The notes: generated by a model from the letters alone, not told the origin. Positions 33,359 to 42,111 are shown, numbered from the stretch's first letter. The stretch is DNA of 64,000 bases from Desulfitobacterium sp050251735 (GCA_050251735.1 JBFWMF010000001.1:230060-294059); one strand, 5' to 3'. Numbers and translations are program-made.

Positions 33359-33817
33359 GTGTCTAAAAGGAAAGGGAGTTCATCCAAATTAAAGCTTCTA
33401 ATACTCTTGGGTAGCCTGATTTTCGTACTCGTAGCAGTTATCGGCTGCGGCACTCAGCAAGAAGCAAAAGCACCCGCTGCTAATCAGCCGGCTCAACCGT
33501 CTCAACCTGCTGTGGCTCAGATAAGCCAAATGCCCAACAATCATGCGAAAATGGGACTTGGCTGTAATTCATGTCATGGTGATACCGTAGGAGGCCCAGT
33601 GGCGCAAGACAAATGCTTAAACTGTCATAAGAGTATGGCAGAGGTCGCCACGAAGACCGTCGATATGACCCCTAATCCCCATGGCCCTCATCATTATGAT
33701 ACTGCAGATTGCACCACTTGTCATGCAGTTCATGACAAATCAACCATGATGTGTTCCACTTGTCACGCTTTTCCTTGGATCGAAGAGCTTGACCCGGAAG
33801 TATGGGAAAAACTTTAA
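33359..33817 (+). CDS. Tetraheme c-type cytochrome lipoprotein
   Basis: 152 residues from the GTG at 33359, which has AAGGAGG 5 bases upstream. The signal peptide ends in the lipobox VAVIGC. A Pro/Ala/Gln linker leads to four heme-binding CxxCH motifs: CNSCH, CLNCH, CTTCH and CSTCH, plus extra histidines (NNHAK, PNPHGPHHYD) for axial ligands. This small domain resembles the tetraheme part of Shewanella-type flavocytochrome c fumarate reductase, here as a separate membrane-anchored protein. It would carry electrons to the flavoprotein encoded immediately downstream. Confidence 0.93.
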   Translation: MSKRKGSSSKLKLLILLGSLIFVLVAVIGCGTQQEAKAPAANQPAQPSQPAVAQISQMPNNHAKMGLGCNSCHGDTVGGPVAQDKCLNCHKSMAEVATKTVDMTPNPHGPHHYDTADCTTCHAVHDKSTMMCSTCHAFPWIEELDPEVWEKL

Positions 33818-33852
33818 GACAATCCAATAAAGTATGGAAGGGGATATTGTAT

Positions 33853-35397
33853 ATGTCTGAAAAAATGGTAGATAGAAGAAAGTTTATCAAAACTATGGCT
33901 CTGGCCGGGGTTTCCCTCGCAGGTGCAGGAGCCTTGGCAGGTTGCTCTAACGGGGCTGCGGCCGGAACAGCTGATCCCAAAGCTGCTGGACCGGAGTGGA
34001 AAGAAGAGACTGATATTATTGTAATCGGTAGCGGCTTTGCCGGGATGGCGGCAGCTCTGGAAGCTCTGGAGGCTGGATCTAAGGTCATTATGATTGAGAA
34101 AATGCCGGTTATCGGTGGTAACTCAACAATCAACGGTGGAGACGTTGCTGCCTGTGGCTCTAAGATGCAAGTCGAAGGAGGCTTTAAGGATTCACCTGAA
34201 CTGATGGCCAAGGATATGATGAAAGCGGGTCTGAACTACAACCACCTTGACAGAGTTCAGCTCCTTGCCGAGAAATCAAACGAAGCTCTCGAATGGTCCA
34301 TGAACTATTTAGGTGTTAAATATACTAAGGTGAATTTCCATGGCGGGCATTCTGTTTCCAGAACTCATATGACCGAGAATGCAACCGGAGCCGATATTAT
34401 TAAAGCTGCAGCTGCCAAGCTAAAAGAAAAGGGTGTCACCCCTGCCACAAATACGAAGTTAGTGCGTTTGATTGAAAATGACGAGAAGAGAATTATCGGG
34501 GTAGAGGTCCTTGAAGGCTATAAATTCGGTAAGGAAGATAGCGGCACGCCTAAGCTCATCAAAGCAAAGAAAGCTGTGATCATGGCCTCCGGAGGATTCG
34601 CGCAAGATATTAAAATGCGTCAAATCCACGAACCACGCCTTACGGATAAGTTCACCAGTACAAATCATTTGGGAGCTACCGGTGAAGCTCTTCGGGAAGT
34701 CCTGAAGCACGGAGCAATGGATGTTCATATGGACTGGATTCAGCTTGGGCCATGGACTAGTCCTGACGAGCCCGGCTTCGGCTATACAGCACAGTTCTGT
34801 GAGCGTCTCGTGGGAATGTCGCCGATGATCAATGTCTTAACCGGGAAACGTTTCATTATGGAGACAGGCAATCGAAAAGTTCGGGCAGATGCTATCATCG
34901 AACTGGGTGAACCTTGTATCATTTTCGGCGATGAATATGCGGTAAAGCGCCAAGTTGTACCGAAGATTTTGGAAGGCGGTATGGGAAATGGTGCCTTCAA
35001 AAAATTTGATACCTTAGAAGAAATTGCTGCAGCGTATAAGATTCCTGTGGAGCCCTTCCTAGCTGAGGTTAAACATTGGAATTCCATGGTATTGAACGGT
35101 AAGGACGAAGATTTTGGTACCATGCTACTCGAAGGGGCTAAACCAACAGAGCAAGGACCCTTTTATGTGGCGAGATTGTGGCCTAAGGTTCACCATTGCA
35201 TGGGTGGTCTCTACACCAATCTAAAAGGCCAAGTTATTAATCAAGATTTTGAAACGATCAAAGGACTGTACGCTGCCGGTGAGATCACCGGAGGTACCCA
35301 TGGGGCTGTTCGGTTAGGTGGCGTCGCGTGTACAGACTGTCTTGTCTATGGACGTATCGCCGGCCAAGAAGCAGCCAAAGAAGCAGCTTGGAGCTAA
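33853..35397 (+). CDS. Tat-exported FAD flavoprotein, fumarate-reductase/flavocytochrome c family
   Basis: 514 residues from the ATG at 33853; an earlier frame start at 33802 would put the Tat motif too far in. A twin-arginine signal (DRRKFIKTMALAG) and a lipobox-like LAGC lie at the N terminus. FAD binding: VIGSGFAGMAAALEA and GGNSTINGGD. Catalytic-region motifs of the fumarate/urocanate reductase family are visible: GKRFIMETGNRKVRAD, the His of HHCMGG and the Arg of GGTHGAVRLGG. With the tetraheme lipoprotein it makes a two-gene version of flavocytochrome c reducing an unsaturated organic acid outside the cell. The substrate is unknown. Desulfitobacterium genomes are known to carry many such pairs. 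Confidence 0.92.
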   Translation: MSEKMVDRRKFIKTMALAGVSLAGAGALAGCSNGAAAGTADPKAAGPEWKEETDIIVIGSGFAGMAAALEALEAGSKVIMIEKMPVIGGNSTINGGDVAACGSKMQVEGGFKDSPELMAKDMMKAGLNYNHLDRVQLLAEKSNEALEWSMNYLGVKYTKVNFHGGHSVSRTHMTENATGADIIKAAAAKLKEKGVTPATNTKLVRLIENDEKRIIGVEVLEGYKFGKEDSGTPKLIKAKKAVIMASGGFAQDIKMRQIHEPRLTDKFTSTNHLGATGEALREVLKHGAMDVHMDWIQLGPWTSPDEPGFGYTAQFCERLVGMSPMINVLTGKRFIMETGNRKVRADAIIELGEPCIIFGDEYAVKRQVVPKILEGGMGNGAFKKFDTLEEIAAAYKIPVEPFLAEVKHWNSMVLNGKDEDFGTMLLEGAKPTEQGPFYVARLWPKVHHCMGGLYTNLKGQVINQDFETIKGLYAAGEITGGTHGAVRLGGVACTDCLVYGRIAGQEAAKEAAWS

Positions 35398-35440
35398 AGG
35401 TGAAAAAAGAGGTATAAGCATAGTTTAATTCGGATATTGA

Positions 35441-35480
35441 AGGGCTGCGTCCATATTTTTGGAAGGCAGCCCTCCTCTAA
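35441..35480 (+). terminator. Terminator after the first flavoprotein
   Basis: AGGGCTGC (35441-35448) pairs with GCAGCCCT (35466-35473) followed by CCTCTAATTTT. The next gene therefore probably has its own promoter; a TATAAT-like element is at 35591-35596 with a weak -35. Confidence 0.65.
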
Positions 35481-35642
35481 TTTTGCGGATCAAGATAGGA
35501 TTTAGCCATTGTGTCGAATACTTCTGTGTTTCAATCTCGTCCTATATAACTATATATGTGAAATTAAGTTCTATCTAGGTTGGCCCAGCGTATAATTGAA
35601 TCAAATACCTTTAACAGTACTTAAGAATAGGAGGAAAAAGGG

Positions 35643-37160
35643 ATGAGTGACATGGACAGAAGAGGTTTCTTAAAAAAAGCGGCAATTGGAACGGTAGCTG
35701 CAGTAGCGGGAACTGGGTTGTTAAGCGGATGCAATTCTAGTACGGCAGCGCCAAAACCTGAGGTGCCTGTCGATAAAAACTGGGATGTAGAAACTGATAT
35801 AGTAGTTGCCGGAGCGGGTATCGGCGGTCTATGCGCAGCAATGGCTGCTGCTGAAAAGGGTGTAAAAGTTATTATGCTTGAGGCCTCAGGGATTCTAGGG
35901 GGTACTGCTCTCTTTTCCGGTGGGGGTATCCACGTTTGGGGAGAGGTAAACTATGAAGATATGAAAGCAAGGATTCCATTACTAGATCCCGTATTAGGAA
36001 AGGTTATGATGGATAACTGGGATACTACTTATAAATGGCTTGCAGGAATTAAAGCACCTTGGCAAGATATCAAGGCTGCTTTTGGAACTATGTTGGGTGA
36101 AAATGCGTGCTTTATGGGGCCGGATTACCAGTCAAGGCAAGCCACAGCAGATGCTTTGGGAAGTTATTTTGAAAGTCTTGGCGGTGAAATTCAACGAAAC
36201 ACAAAGGCTGTTAAGCTTTTCGCTAATGAAGATGGTAAAGTAACAGGAATTAGAGTGTTAAAAGATAATAAGACCTATGTTAACATAAAATCTAAAGCCG
36301 TAGTCTTGGCGACCGGCGGTTTCTCGAATAATCCGGAGATGAGGGTTAAATATTATGGGCAGTACGCCGATAGTGCTGTATCTCGCTCAGTACCCTACAA
36401 TCGAGGTGAAGCTTTCCTTATGGCCTCCGAAGTAGGAGCTCTCATGAGCCGTTCGTTCGGTACTGCCTACGGTCATGTGCAGTCCTACCCCTGCATCGTA
36501 CCGCAAACCGATGAAGAATATGAAAAGTTTGACAAGGATCTCTTAAGAGCACTCATGGGAGCTATCCAAGGTTTTACAGCGTTCAGCTTAGCTGTAAATA
36601 TCTATGGGAAACGGTTTATTGATGAGTCTTTGGGTGATGATCTTTTGAATATGGAAATATGCAAACAAGAGGAAGGGAGAGTATTCGTTCTATTAGATTC
36701 CGAAACCGCAAAAATTCATCTTAAAAATATAGAATTAATTAAAGCTAATGGTGGAGTTGTTATAACCGAAGATACTATCCAAGGCTTGGTGCAAAAAATG
36801 GCTGGGTATGGGTATGATGCTGAACAGTTGCAGCTTACGATTGATGAGTTTAATAAAGCTGTGGATAGCGAAAGAACGAAGTATTTAGCAGTTCCTAGAA
36901 TAAAGAATGCAAATAAACTGCATACAGGTCCCTTTTATGCTATACAGGCTACAGCCGGTATCAGTGGCCCCTATGGAGGTATCAAGATTAATAGCAATGC
37001 CCAAGCTATAGGGAGAGGTGAGATACCTATTCCTGGTTTATATGCTGCCCCCCATGCTGCAGGAGGGATTTTCGCCAAGCATTATGGTGGCTCCTTAGGT
37101 CTTTGTGCAGCTTTCGGTCGCATTGCTGGTCAAAGTGCTGCAGCGGGAATTCAAGCTTAG
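35643..37160 (+). CDS. Second Tat-exported FAD flavoprotein, substrate unknown
   Basis: 505 residues. A twin-arginine signal (DRRGFLKKAAIG) with lipobox-like LSGC is followed by FAD-binding VAGAGIGGLCAAMAA and LGGTALFSGGG. It belongs to the same large FAD_binding_2 family as the preceding gene. It lacks the HxMGG and xRLGG catalytic blocks; in their place are ISGPYGGIKIN and KHYGGSLGLCAAFGRIAG, and the arginine region reads GKRFIDESLGDDLL. A different substrate or reaction (for example a ketosteroid-dehydrogenase-like or other ene reaction) is likely. Terminators on both sides suggest an independent transcript. Confidence 0.88.
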   Translation: MSDMDRRGFLKKAAIGTVAAVAGTGLLSGCNSSTAAPKPEVPVDKNWDVETDIVVAGAGIGGLCAAMAAAEKGVKVIMLEASGILGGTALFSGGGIHVWGEVNYEDMKARIPLLDPVLGKVMMDNWDTTYKWLAGIKAPWQDIKAAFGTMLGENACFMGPDYQSRQATADALGSYFESLGGEIQRNTKAVKLFANEDGKVTGIRVLKDNKTYVNIKSKAVVLATGGFSNNPEMRVKYYGQYADSAVSRSVPYNRGEAFLMASEVGALMSRSFGTAYGHVQSYPCIVPQTDEEYEKFDKDLLRALMGAIQGFTAFSLAVNIYGKRFIDESLGDDLLNMEICKQEEGRVFVLLDSETAKIHLKNIELIKANGGVVITEDTIQGLVQKMAGYGYDAEQLQLTIDEFNKAVDSERTKYLAVPRIKNANKLHTGPFYAIQATAGISGPYGGIKINSNAQAIGRGEIPIPGLYAAPHAAGGIFAKHYGGSLGLCAAFGRIAGQSAAAGIQA

Positions 37161-37201
37161 TGAAGTGAATTCGTTTCTACTTGCCCTTCTTGTATTTTAG
37201 A

Positions 37202-37240
37202 AAGCCTATATTCCATGTGCGGAATATAGGCTTCTTTAAT
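37202..37240 (+). terminator. Strong terminator before ftsY
   Basis: A perfect 13-bp stem (37202-37214 with 37221-37233), a 6-base loop and CTTTAATT. It closes the accessory segment. Confidence 0.8.
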
Positions 37241-37254
37241 TGTATGAATTCAGT

Positions 37255-37283
37255 TTGAGAGCCTGACCAGAGTGTGGTACAAT
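37255..37283 (+). promoter_or_regulatory. Sigma-A promoter of ftsY
   Basis: TTGAGA (37255-37260), 17-base spacer, TACAAT (37278-37283), 38 bases upstream of the start. ftsY therefore no longer depends on the smc transcript. Confidence 0.75.
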
Positions 37284-37320
37284 AGCATCGAAGGTGTGCC
37301 TACATAAGGAGGAAGTCCAG

Positions 37321-38259
37321 TTGGCAGGTTTTTTTTCGAAATTAAAACAAGGATTATCAAAAACCCGTGATCAATTCGTGGGTAAAGTTGAGGAAATCCT
37401 TACAGGAAGACGCAAAATTGATGAGGAACTATATGAAGAGCTTGAGGAAGTTTTGATTCGTTCAGATGTAGGAGTGAATACTTCCTTTGAGCTGGTTGAA
37501 AGGTTACGTAAAGAAGTAAAGAAAAGAAAACTTCAGGAGGCAGAGGAACTCAAGGAAGTTCTGCAAGAACTTATGGCTGAGCTGCTGGGAACAGAAGAGG
37601 CCATGAATTTTGCTGAGCATGGACCAAGTATCTTTCTAGTAGTCGGTGTGAATGGTGTGGGGAAGACGACGACCATTGGCAAGTTAGCCCACTATTTCCG
37701 CACGGAAGGGAAGAAGGTCATTTTAGCAGCCGGAGATACTTTTCGGGCGGCGGCTATTGATCAGCTCGAGGTCTGGGGACAGCGAGCTGAAGTGGAGGTT
37801 ATTAAGCAGAAAGAGGGCGCAGACCCTGCTGCCGTTGCCTATGATGCACTTCAAGCTGCAAAATCTCGGGGAGCGGATCTGGTGATTATGGATACGGCCG
37901 GACGGCTCCACAATAAAGTGAATTTGATGGAAGAATTGCGAAAGGTCAGACGGGTGATTGAGCGTGAAGTTCCCGGAGCACCCCATGAAGTGTTGCTAGT
38001 TTTAGACGCCACAACCGGGCAGAACGCACTTCAACAAGCGAAGCTTTTTCAGGAAGTAGCGGGTGTCACTGGAATTGTACTCACAAAGCTGGATGGAACA
38101 GCAAAAGGCGGCGTTGTCTTAGGTATCCAAGGAGAGATTAATATTCCGGTTAAATGGATTGGTGTTGGGGAAGGGATGGAAGATTTGCGTCCCTTTAATC
38201 CTCAGGACTTTGCGGAGGCTCTTTTTGACCGTTCGCCAGAAGGGGTTGAAGAGGGCTGA
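37321..38259 (+). CDS. ftsY: Signal recognition particle receptor FtsY
   Basis: 312 residues from a TTG at 37321, chosen because AAGGAGG lies 8 bases upstream and the protein begins AGFFSKLKQGLSKTR as in Firmicutes FtsY. NG domain: GVNGVGKTTT, DTAGRLHNK and LTKLDGTAKGG. It is a membrane-associated GTPase that receives the SRP-ribosome complex; its partner Ffh is at 42736. The short, low-acid N terminus is the usual Firmicutes form. Its stop overlaps the proposed CTG start of the next gene. Confidence 0.96.
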   Translation: MAGFFSKLKQGLSKTRDQFVGKVEEILTGRRKIDEELYEELEEVLIRSDVGVNTSFELVERLRKEVKKRKLQEAEELKEVLQELMAELLGTEEAMNFAEHGPSIFLVVGVNGVGKTTTIGKLAHYFRTEGKKVILAAGDTFRAAAIDQLEVWGQRAEVEVIKQKEGADPAAVAYDALQAAKSRGADLVIMDTAGRLHNKVNLMEELRKVRRVIEREVPGAPHEVLLVLDATTGQNALQQAKLFQEVAGVTGIVLTKLDGTAKGGVVLGIQGEINIPVKWIGVGEGMEDLRPFNPQDFAEALFDRSPEGVEEG

Positions 38260-39047
38260 ATAGCTATGCGCTCATCGGGGGAACAGGCCTAGAAAATTTA
38301 ATGCTTCAAGATTCTCACCCAGAAACAATTGCTACTCCTTATGGGGTGGTTACGGTGGATATAGGACATCTTGGGGAGCAGAATGCTCCGCTTGTTTTTA
38401 TGAGTCGCCATGGTAAGGGTCATACCTTACCGCCCCATTTGGTGAATTATCGGGCTAATATCTGGGCTCTACAAAAATTAGGTGTCCGTAAAGTTATCGC
38501 GACCGCAGCTGTAGGATCCCTTACTTCTCGTTTGCAATTGGGAGATATCGTACTTATGGATCAGTTTCTTGACTTTACCAAGAGTCGGCCGCATACCTTT
38601 TATGAAGGGGGAGAACTGGGCGTTCTCCATGTGGATATGACTGAGCCCTATTGCAGATCCCTGCAAGCAGTCATTCGCTCAGCCGGAGAATCCGTAGGTG
38701 TTCCTTTGCAAGAAGGTGCGACCTATGTATGTACAGAGGGACCACGCTTTGAGACTCCGGCGGAGATTAGAATGTACCAGATGCTTGGTGGAGAATGTGT
38801 GGGAATGACCAGTGTACCTGAAGTAGTCCTCGCTAAAGAATGTGGTATGTGCTATGCCACGATTGGGATGATTACCAATGAAGCGGCAGGGATTGCTGAT
38901 CATCCTTTGACCCATGAAGAAGTGATGGTGAGCATGAAAGCCACTGGAAAAACCGTGGCCCAATTGATTCAAGAAACATTTCGGATACTTCGCCCCGAAC
39001 AGGATTGCCGGTGTCAGTTGGGTAATGCAGAGGTCGGTAAGTTTTAG
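38256..39047 (+). CDS. mtnP: 5'-methylthioadenosine (or methylthioinosine) phosphorylase
   Basis: 263 residues if translation starts at CTG 38256, overlapping the ftsY stop (CTGA). The phosphate-binding motif I-G-G-T-G-L-E lies at residues ~7-13, upstream of the first in-frame ATG (38301), and an in-frame stop at 38247 leaves no ATG, GTG or TTG before it. AAGGGG lies 10 bases upstream of the CTG. Family blocks: SRHGKGHTLPPH, VNYRANI, TAAVGSL, EGPRFETPAEIRM and GMTSVPEVVLAKE. It splits MTA or related nucleosides with phosphate. It begins a salvage set with mtnA. Confidence 0.9.
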   Translation: MNSYALIGGTGLENLMLQDSHPETIATPYGVVTVDIGHLGEQNAPLVFMSRHGKGHTLPPHLVNYRANIWALQKLGVRKVIATAAVGSLTSRLQLGDIVLMDQFLDFTKSRPHTFYEGGELGVLHVDMTEPYCRSLQAVIRSAGESVGVPLQEGATYVCTEGPRFETPAEIRMYQMLGGECVGMTSVPEVVLAKECGMCYATIGMITNEAAGIADHPLTHEEVMVSMKATGKTVAQLIQETFRILRPEQDCRCQLGNAEVGKF

Positions 39048-39062
39048 AAAGGCGGTACGAAT

Positions 39063-40100
39063 GTGAAAGCACTAGAATGGATGGGGAATTCTCTACGAAT
39101 ATTAGATCAGACACGCTTGCCCTTTGAGATAAATTATCGGCTGGCTACGACCTATGAAGAAGTAGCTGAAGCCATTGAAACCATGGCAGTCCGGGGCGCA
39201 CCGGCGATCGGTTCAGCAGCTGCCTATGGCTATGCTCTCGGTGCCCTGCAATATTCAGGTGAACTCGAGGGATTACTGAGCCATATGGAGCAGGTGAAAA
39301 ACCGTTTGGCTGAAACTCGCCCTACCGCAGTCAATCTTTTTTGGGCACTGCGCCGCATGGAAGATCGTTTGCGAGAACAACATGGAGAAACAGATCTGGC
39401 TAAAATTCGTCAAGCACTGCTCAATGAAGCAGAGACGATTGCAGAGGATGATCGGCGCGTCAATCGCTTGATCGGTGAACAAGGCAACCCCATCGTTGCC
39501 GAAGAAGCTAATATTCTCACCCACTGCAATGCAGGCTCCTTGGCGACAGTAGAGTATGGTACTGCCCTTGGGGTGATACGTACTGCCCATGATTCAGGTA
39601 AGAAAATTCATGTTTATGCGGATGAGACTCGGCCTTTTTTGCAGGGAGCCCGTCTAACAGCTTTGGAATTGATGAACGATAAGATACCGGTGACTTTGAT
39701 CGCCGATAATATGGCTGGGTTTTTGATGCAGCAAGGAAAAATTGACTTGGTGATCGTCGGCGCTGACCGTATCGCTGCTAACGGGGATACTGCTAATAAG
39801 ATTGGCACTTATTCCTTAGCGGTATTAGCTCATGCCCATGGCATTCCTTTCTATGTGGCTGCTCCTACTTCGACCATCGACTTGAAGGTTCCCAGCGGAC
39901 AAGATATTCCCATCGAGGAAAGGAATCCCCAAGAAATGCGAGAAGTGTTTGGGGTGCAGGTAGCCCCGGCTGATGTGCCTGTGTATAATCCAGCTTTTGA
40001 TGTAACCCCATCCAAATTGATTACGGGGATTATTACGGAGAAAGGGATTGTTTCCTCCCCTTATTCGGTGAATCTCTTAAAAATGATGGTGCGTTCTTAA
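39063..40100 (+). CDS. mtnA: S-methyl-5-thioribose-1-phosphate isomerase
   Basis: 345 residues, full length. It converts methylthioribose-1-phosphate to methylthioribulose-1-phosphate; the same enzymes also accept 5-deoxyribose-1-phosphate. The catalytic cysteine lies in THCNAGSLAT and the aspartate in VGADRIAANGDTANKIGT. MAVRGAPAIGSAAAYG is the N-terminal signature. The GTG start has AAAGGCGG upstream. The last base of its stop is the first base of the next gene's ATG (TAATG). Confidence 0.96.
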   Translation: MKALEWMGNSLRILDQTRLPFEINYRLATTYEEVAEAIETMAVRGAPAIGSAAAYGYALGALQYSGELEGLLSHMEQVKNRLAETRPTAVNLFWALRRMEDRLREQHGETDLAKIRQALLNEAETIAEDDRRVNRLIGEQGNPIVAEEANILTHCNAGSLATVEYGTALGVIRTAHDSGKKIHVYADETRPFLQGARLTALELMNDKIPVTLIADNMAGFLMQQGKIDLVIVGADRIAANGDTANKIGTYSLAVLAHAHGIPFYVAAPTSTIDLKVPSGQDIPIEERNPQEMREVFGVQVAPADVPVYNPAFDVTPSKLITGIITEKGIVSSPYSVNLLKMMVRS

Positions 40101-40732
40101 TGGAGAAAAGGGATATCATCGCGGTGGGTCGAAAAATCGCTGAGAGCGGAATGGTTGCCGGGACTTGGGGCAACATCTCGGCTTGGGACTCATCCCGAGA
40201 TGGGTATTGGATCACTCCCAGTGGGATGGATTACTTTGCTCTCAGGGAAGAGGATCTCGTCCTTTTGAGCATTGGCAACGTAGTATTAGAGGGAAGTCGC
40301 AAGCCCTCTTCAGAGCTGCTGCTCCACGCCGAAATTTATAAGCAACGACCAGATGTCAAGGGAATTGTCCACACTCATTCTCCCTATGCAACAGCCCATG
40401 CGGTCGCCCGAGTTCCTCTGCCCGGAATGGTCGAGGATTTGGTGATGATTGTGGGGGGGCAAGTGGAGGTGGCGCCCTATTGTCTGCCCGGCACTTTAGA
40501 ATTAGCTGCAGGAGCGGTAAGTGCTCTGCAGGAGAGATGTGCTGTGCTGTTGGCTAACCATGGTTTGGTCGGCGTGGGCAGTTCTGTAGAAGAAGCCTTA
40601 AAAGTATGCCAAGTCGTAGAAAAAAGCGCTCAAATCCATATTATGTCTCACCTCTTAGGTGGACCGGCCTTGTTGAGTCAAGAGGATATTCAATTGATGT
40701 GCCGTTCTTATCGACAAAGCTATGGACAATGA
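40100..40732 (+). CDS. Class II aldolase, probable methylthioribulose/deoxyribulose-1-phosphate aldolase
   Basis: 210 residues of the fuculose-phosphate aldolase/AraD family. Zinc ligands are visible in VHTHSPYA and ANHGLVG, and the catalytic glutamate in KPSSELLLHAEIY; WGNISAW starts the fold. Coupled to mtnA, it could be the dehydratase MtnB. But no mtnC/W/X/D genes follow, so an aldolase that splits the sugar phosphate into DHAP and an aldehyde (the DHAP shunt for MTA or 5'-deoxyadenosine) fits better. Family assignment is certain; the exact reaction is inferred from context. Confidence 0.85.
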   Translation: MEKRDIIAVGRKIAESGMVAGTWGNISAWDSSRDGYWITPSGMDYFALREEDLVLLSIGNVVLEGSRKPSSELLLHAEIYKQRPDVKGIVHTHSPYATAHAVARVPLPGMVEDLVMIVGGQVEVAPYCLPGTLELAAGAVSALQERCAVLLANHGLVGVGSSVEEALKVCQVVEKSAQIHIMSHLLGGPALLSQEDIQLMCRSYRQSYGQ

Positions 40733-40744
40733 ATGAAGTAGATG

Positions 40745-40772
40745 AGACCCCCAATTCCTTGGGGGTCTTTTA
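40745..40772 (+). terminator. Terminator or attenuator before the deaminase gene
   Basis: AGACCCCCAA (40745-40754) and TTGGGGGTCT (40759-40768) form a perfect 10-bp stem with a 4-base loop, followed by TTTAT. It lies 23 bases before the next start codon. Confidence 0.75.
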
Positions 40773-40791
40773 TAAGCAAGGAGTGAAATAT

Positions 40792-42111
40792 ATGGCCAAA
40801 ATACTCATACGGGCGATGATTCTGCCCATGACAGGAGCCGAGGATTTCTACCCTGAGGGAGAAATCGCCATTGAAAATGACCGAATTCTTTTCGTGGGCG
40901 AGAAAGGGTCGGCACCGGACAGTTTTGTTCCTGAGCGCATCATCGACTTGCCATACGATGTGGTCATGCCGGGGTTAATCAATACTCATACCCATGCGGG
41001 GATGACGATGCTGAGAAGCTATGCCGATGACTTGCCCTTGATGCCTTGGTTGCAAACGAAAATTTGGCCCTTTGAAGATAAGATGTCTGACGAAGATATA
41101 TATTGGGGAACCTTGCTGGCGCTTGGAGAAATGATCCAATCAGGGACCACCACCATGCTGGATATGTATGCCTCCATGAGCCATGTAGCCAAAGCTGTTT
41201 TAGAAGCCGGAACCCGCGGGGTGTTGGCTCGCGGTATGATTGGCAATGCACCGAACGGCGAAAAGGCCTTAGCAGAAAACATCGAATTGGTTCGAGAGTA
41301 TCATGGGGCAGGCAAGGGAAGAATTCAGATCATGTTCGGCCCCCATGCACCGTATACCTGCTCGGGAGAGTTCCTCCAACGAGTCAAGCAAGAAGCTGAC
41401 CGGCTTGGGGTAGGGATTCACATTCATGTAGCCGAGACGGAGGATGAGATCGGGACGATCAAGGAGCAATATGGTAAGACACCTGTGCAATGGCTGGATG
41501 AACTTGGTTTATTCGGTGGGCATGTGGTTGCTGCCCATTGTGTACATCTCACCGAGGAAGATCGGGACATTTTAGCGCGAAGAAAGGTCTGTGTAGCTCA
41601 TAACCCCGAAAGCAATATGAAGCTGAACAGTGGTACTGCTCCTATTCCCGAACTACGCACACGGGGAGTTTTGGTCGGATTGGGTACCGACGGAGCCTCC
41701 AGCAACAATAATTTGGATATGTTTGGGGAAATGCGTTCGGCTGCTCTACAACAGAAGCTAGCCAAAGGGGCCACAACTCTACCGGCCTATGAAGTACTGC
41801 AAATGGCAACTGTGGATGGGGCTCGGAGCCTAGGGTTGACGGATGTAGGGATGCTTGTTCCTGGTTACAAGGCAGACCTGATATCGATTAATTTTGATCA
41901 GCCCCATTTTTATCCGCGATTTTCAGTACCGGCTCATTTGGTGTATGTTGCCCATGCCGGTGATGTGCGTACTGTCATGGTAGATGGAGAACTATTGATG
42001 GAAGAACGGCAATTAAAGACCATCGATATTAAGCGAGTGTGCGGCGAGGTTGAAAAGCGGGCAAAGGCGATTGCCGAAAGCTTTTCAGACTCTCCGAATT
42101 CTAAAAACTAA
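40792..42111 (+). CDS. mtaD: 5-methylthioadenosine/S-adenosylhomocysteine deaminase
   Basis: 439 residues of the amidohydrolase family from the ATG at 40792 (AAGGAGTG upstream); frames extending further 5' run into the aldolase gene. Metal ligands: NTHTHAG, HIHVAETEDE, AAHCVHL and the aspartate in GLGTDGASSNN. It deaminates MTA, SAH or 5'-deoxyadenosine to the inosine forms. With the phosphorylase upstream this allows salvage through methylthioinosine as well. A hairpin terminator separates it from the aldolase. Confidence 0.93.
   Translation: MAKILIRAMILPMTGAEDFYPEGEIAIENDRILFVGEKGSAPDSFVPERIIDLPYDVVMPGLINTHTHAGMTMLRSYADDLPLMPWLQTKIWPFEDKMSDEDIYWGTLLALGEMIQSGTTTMLDMYASMSHVAKAVLEAGTRGVLARGMIGNAPNGEKALAENIELVREYHGAGKGRIQIMFGPHAPYTCSGEFLQRVKQEADRLGVGIHIHVAETEDEIGTIKEQYGKTPVQWLDELGLFGGHVVAAHCVHLTEEDRDILARRKVCVAHNPESNMKLNSGTAPIPELRTRGVLVGLGTDGASSNNNLDMFGEMRSAALQQKLAKGATTLPAYEVLQMATVDGARSLGLTDVGMLVPGYKADLISINFDQPHFYPRFSVPAHLVYVAHAGDVRTVMVDGELLMEERQLKTIDIKRVCGEVEKRAKAIAESFSDSPNSKN

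Noticed and set aside
33201..33392. Short frame overlapping the start of the cytochrome gene
   Set aside because: It overlaps the well-supported ribosome site and start of the cytochrome lipoprotein in another frame and has no family features.
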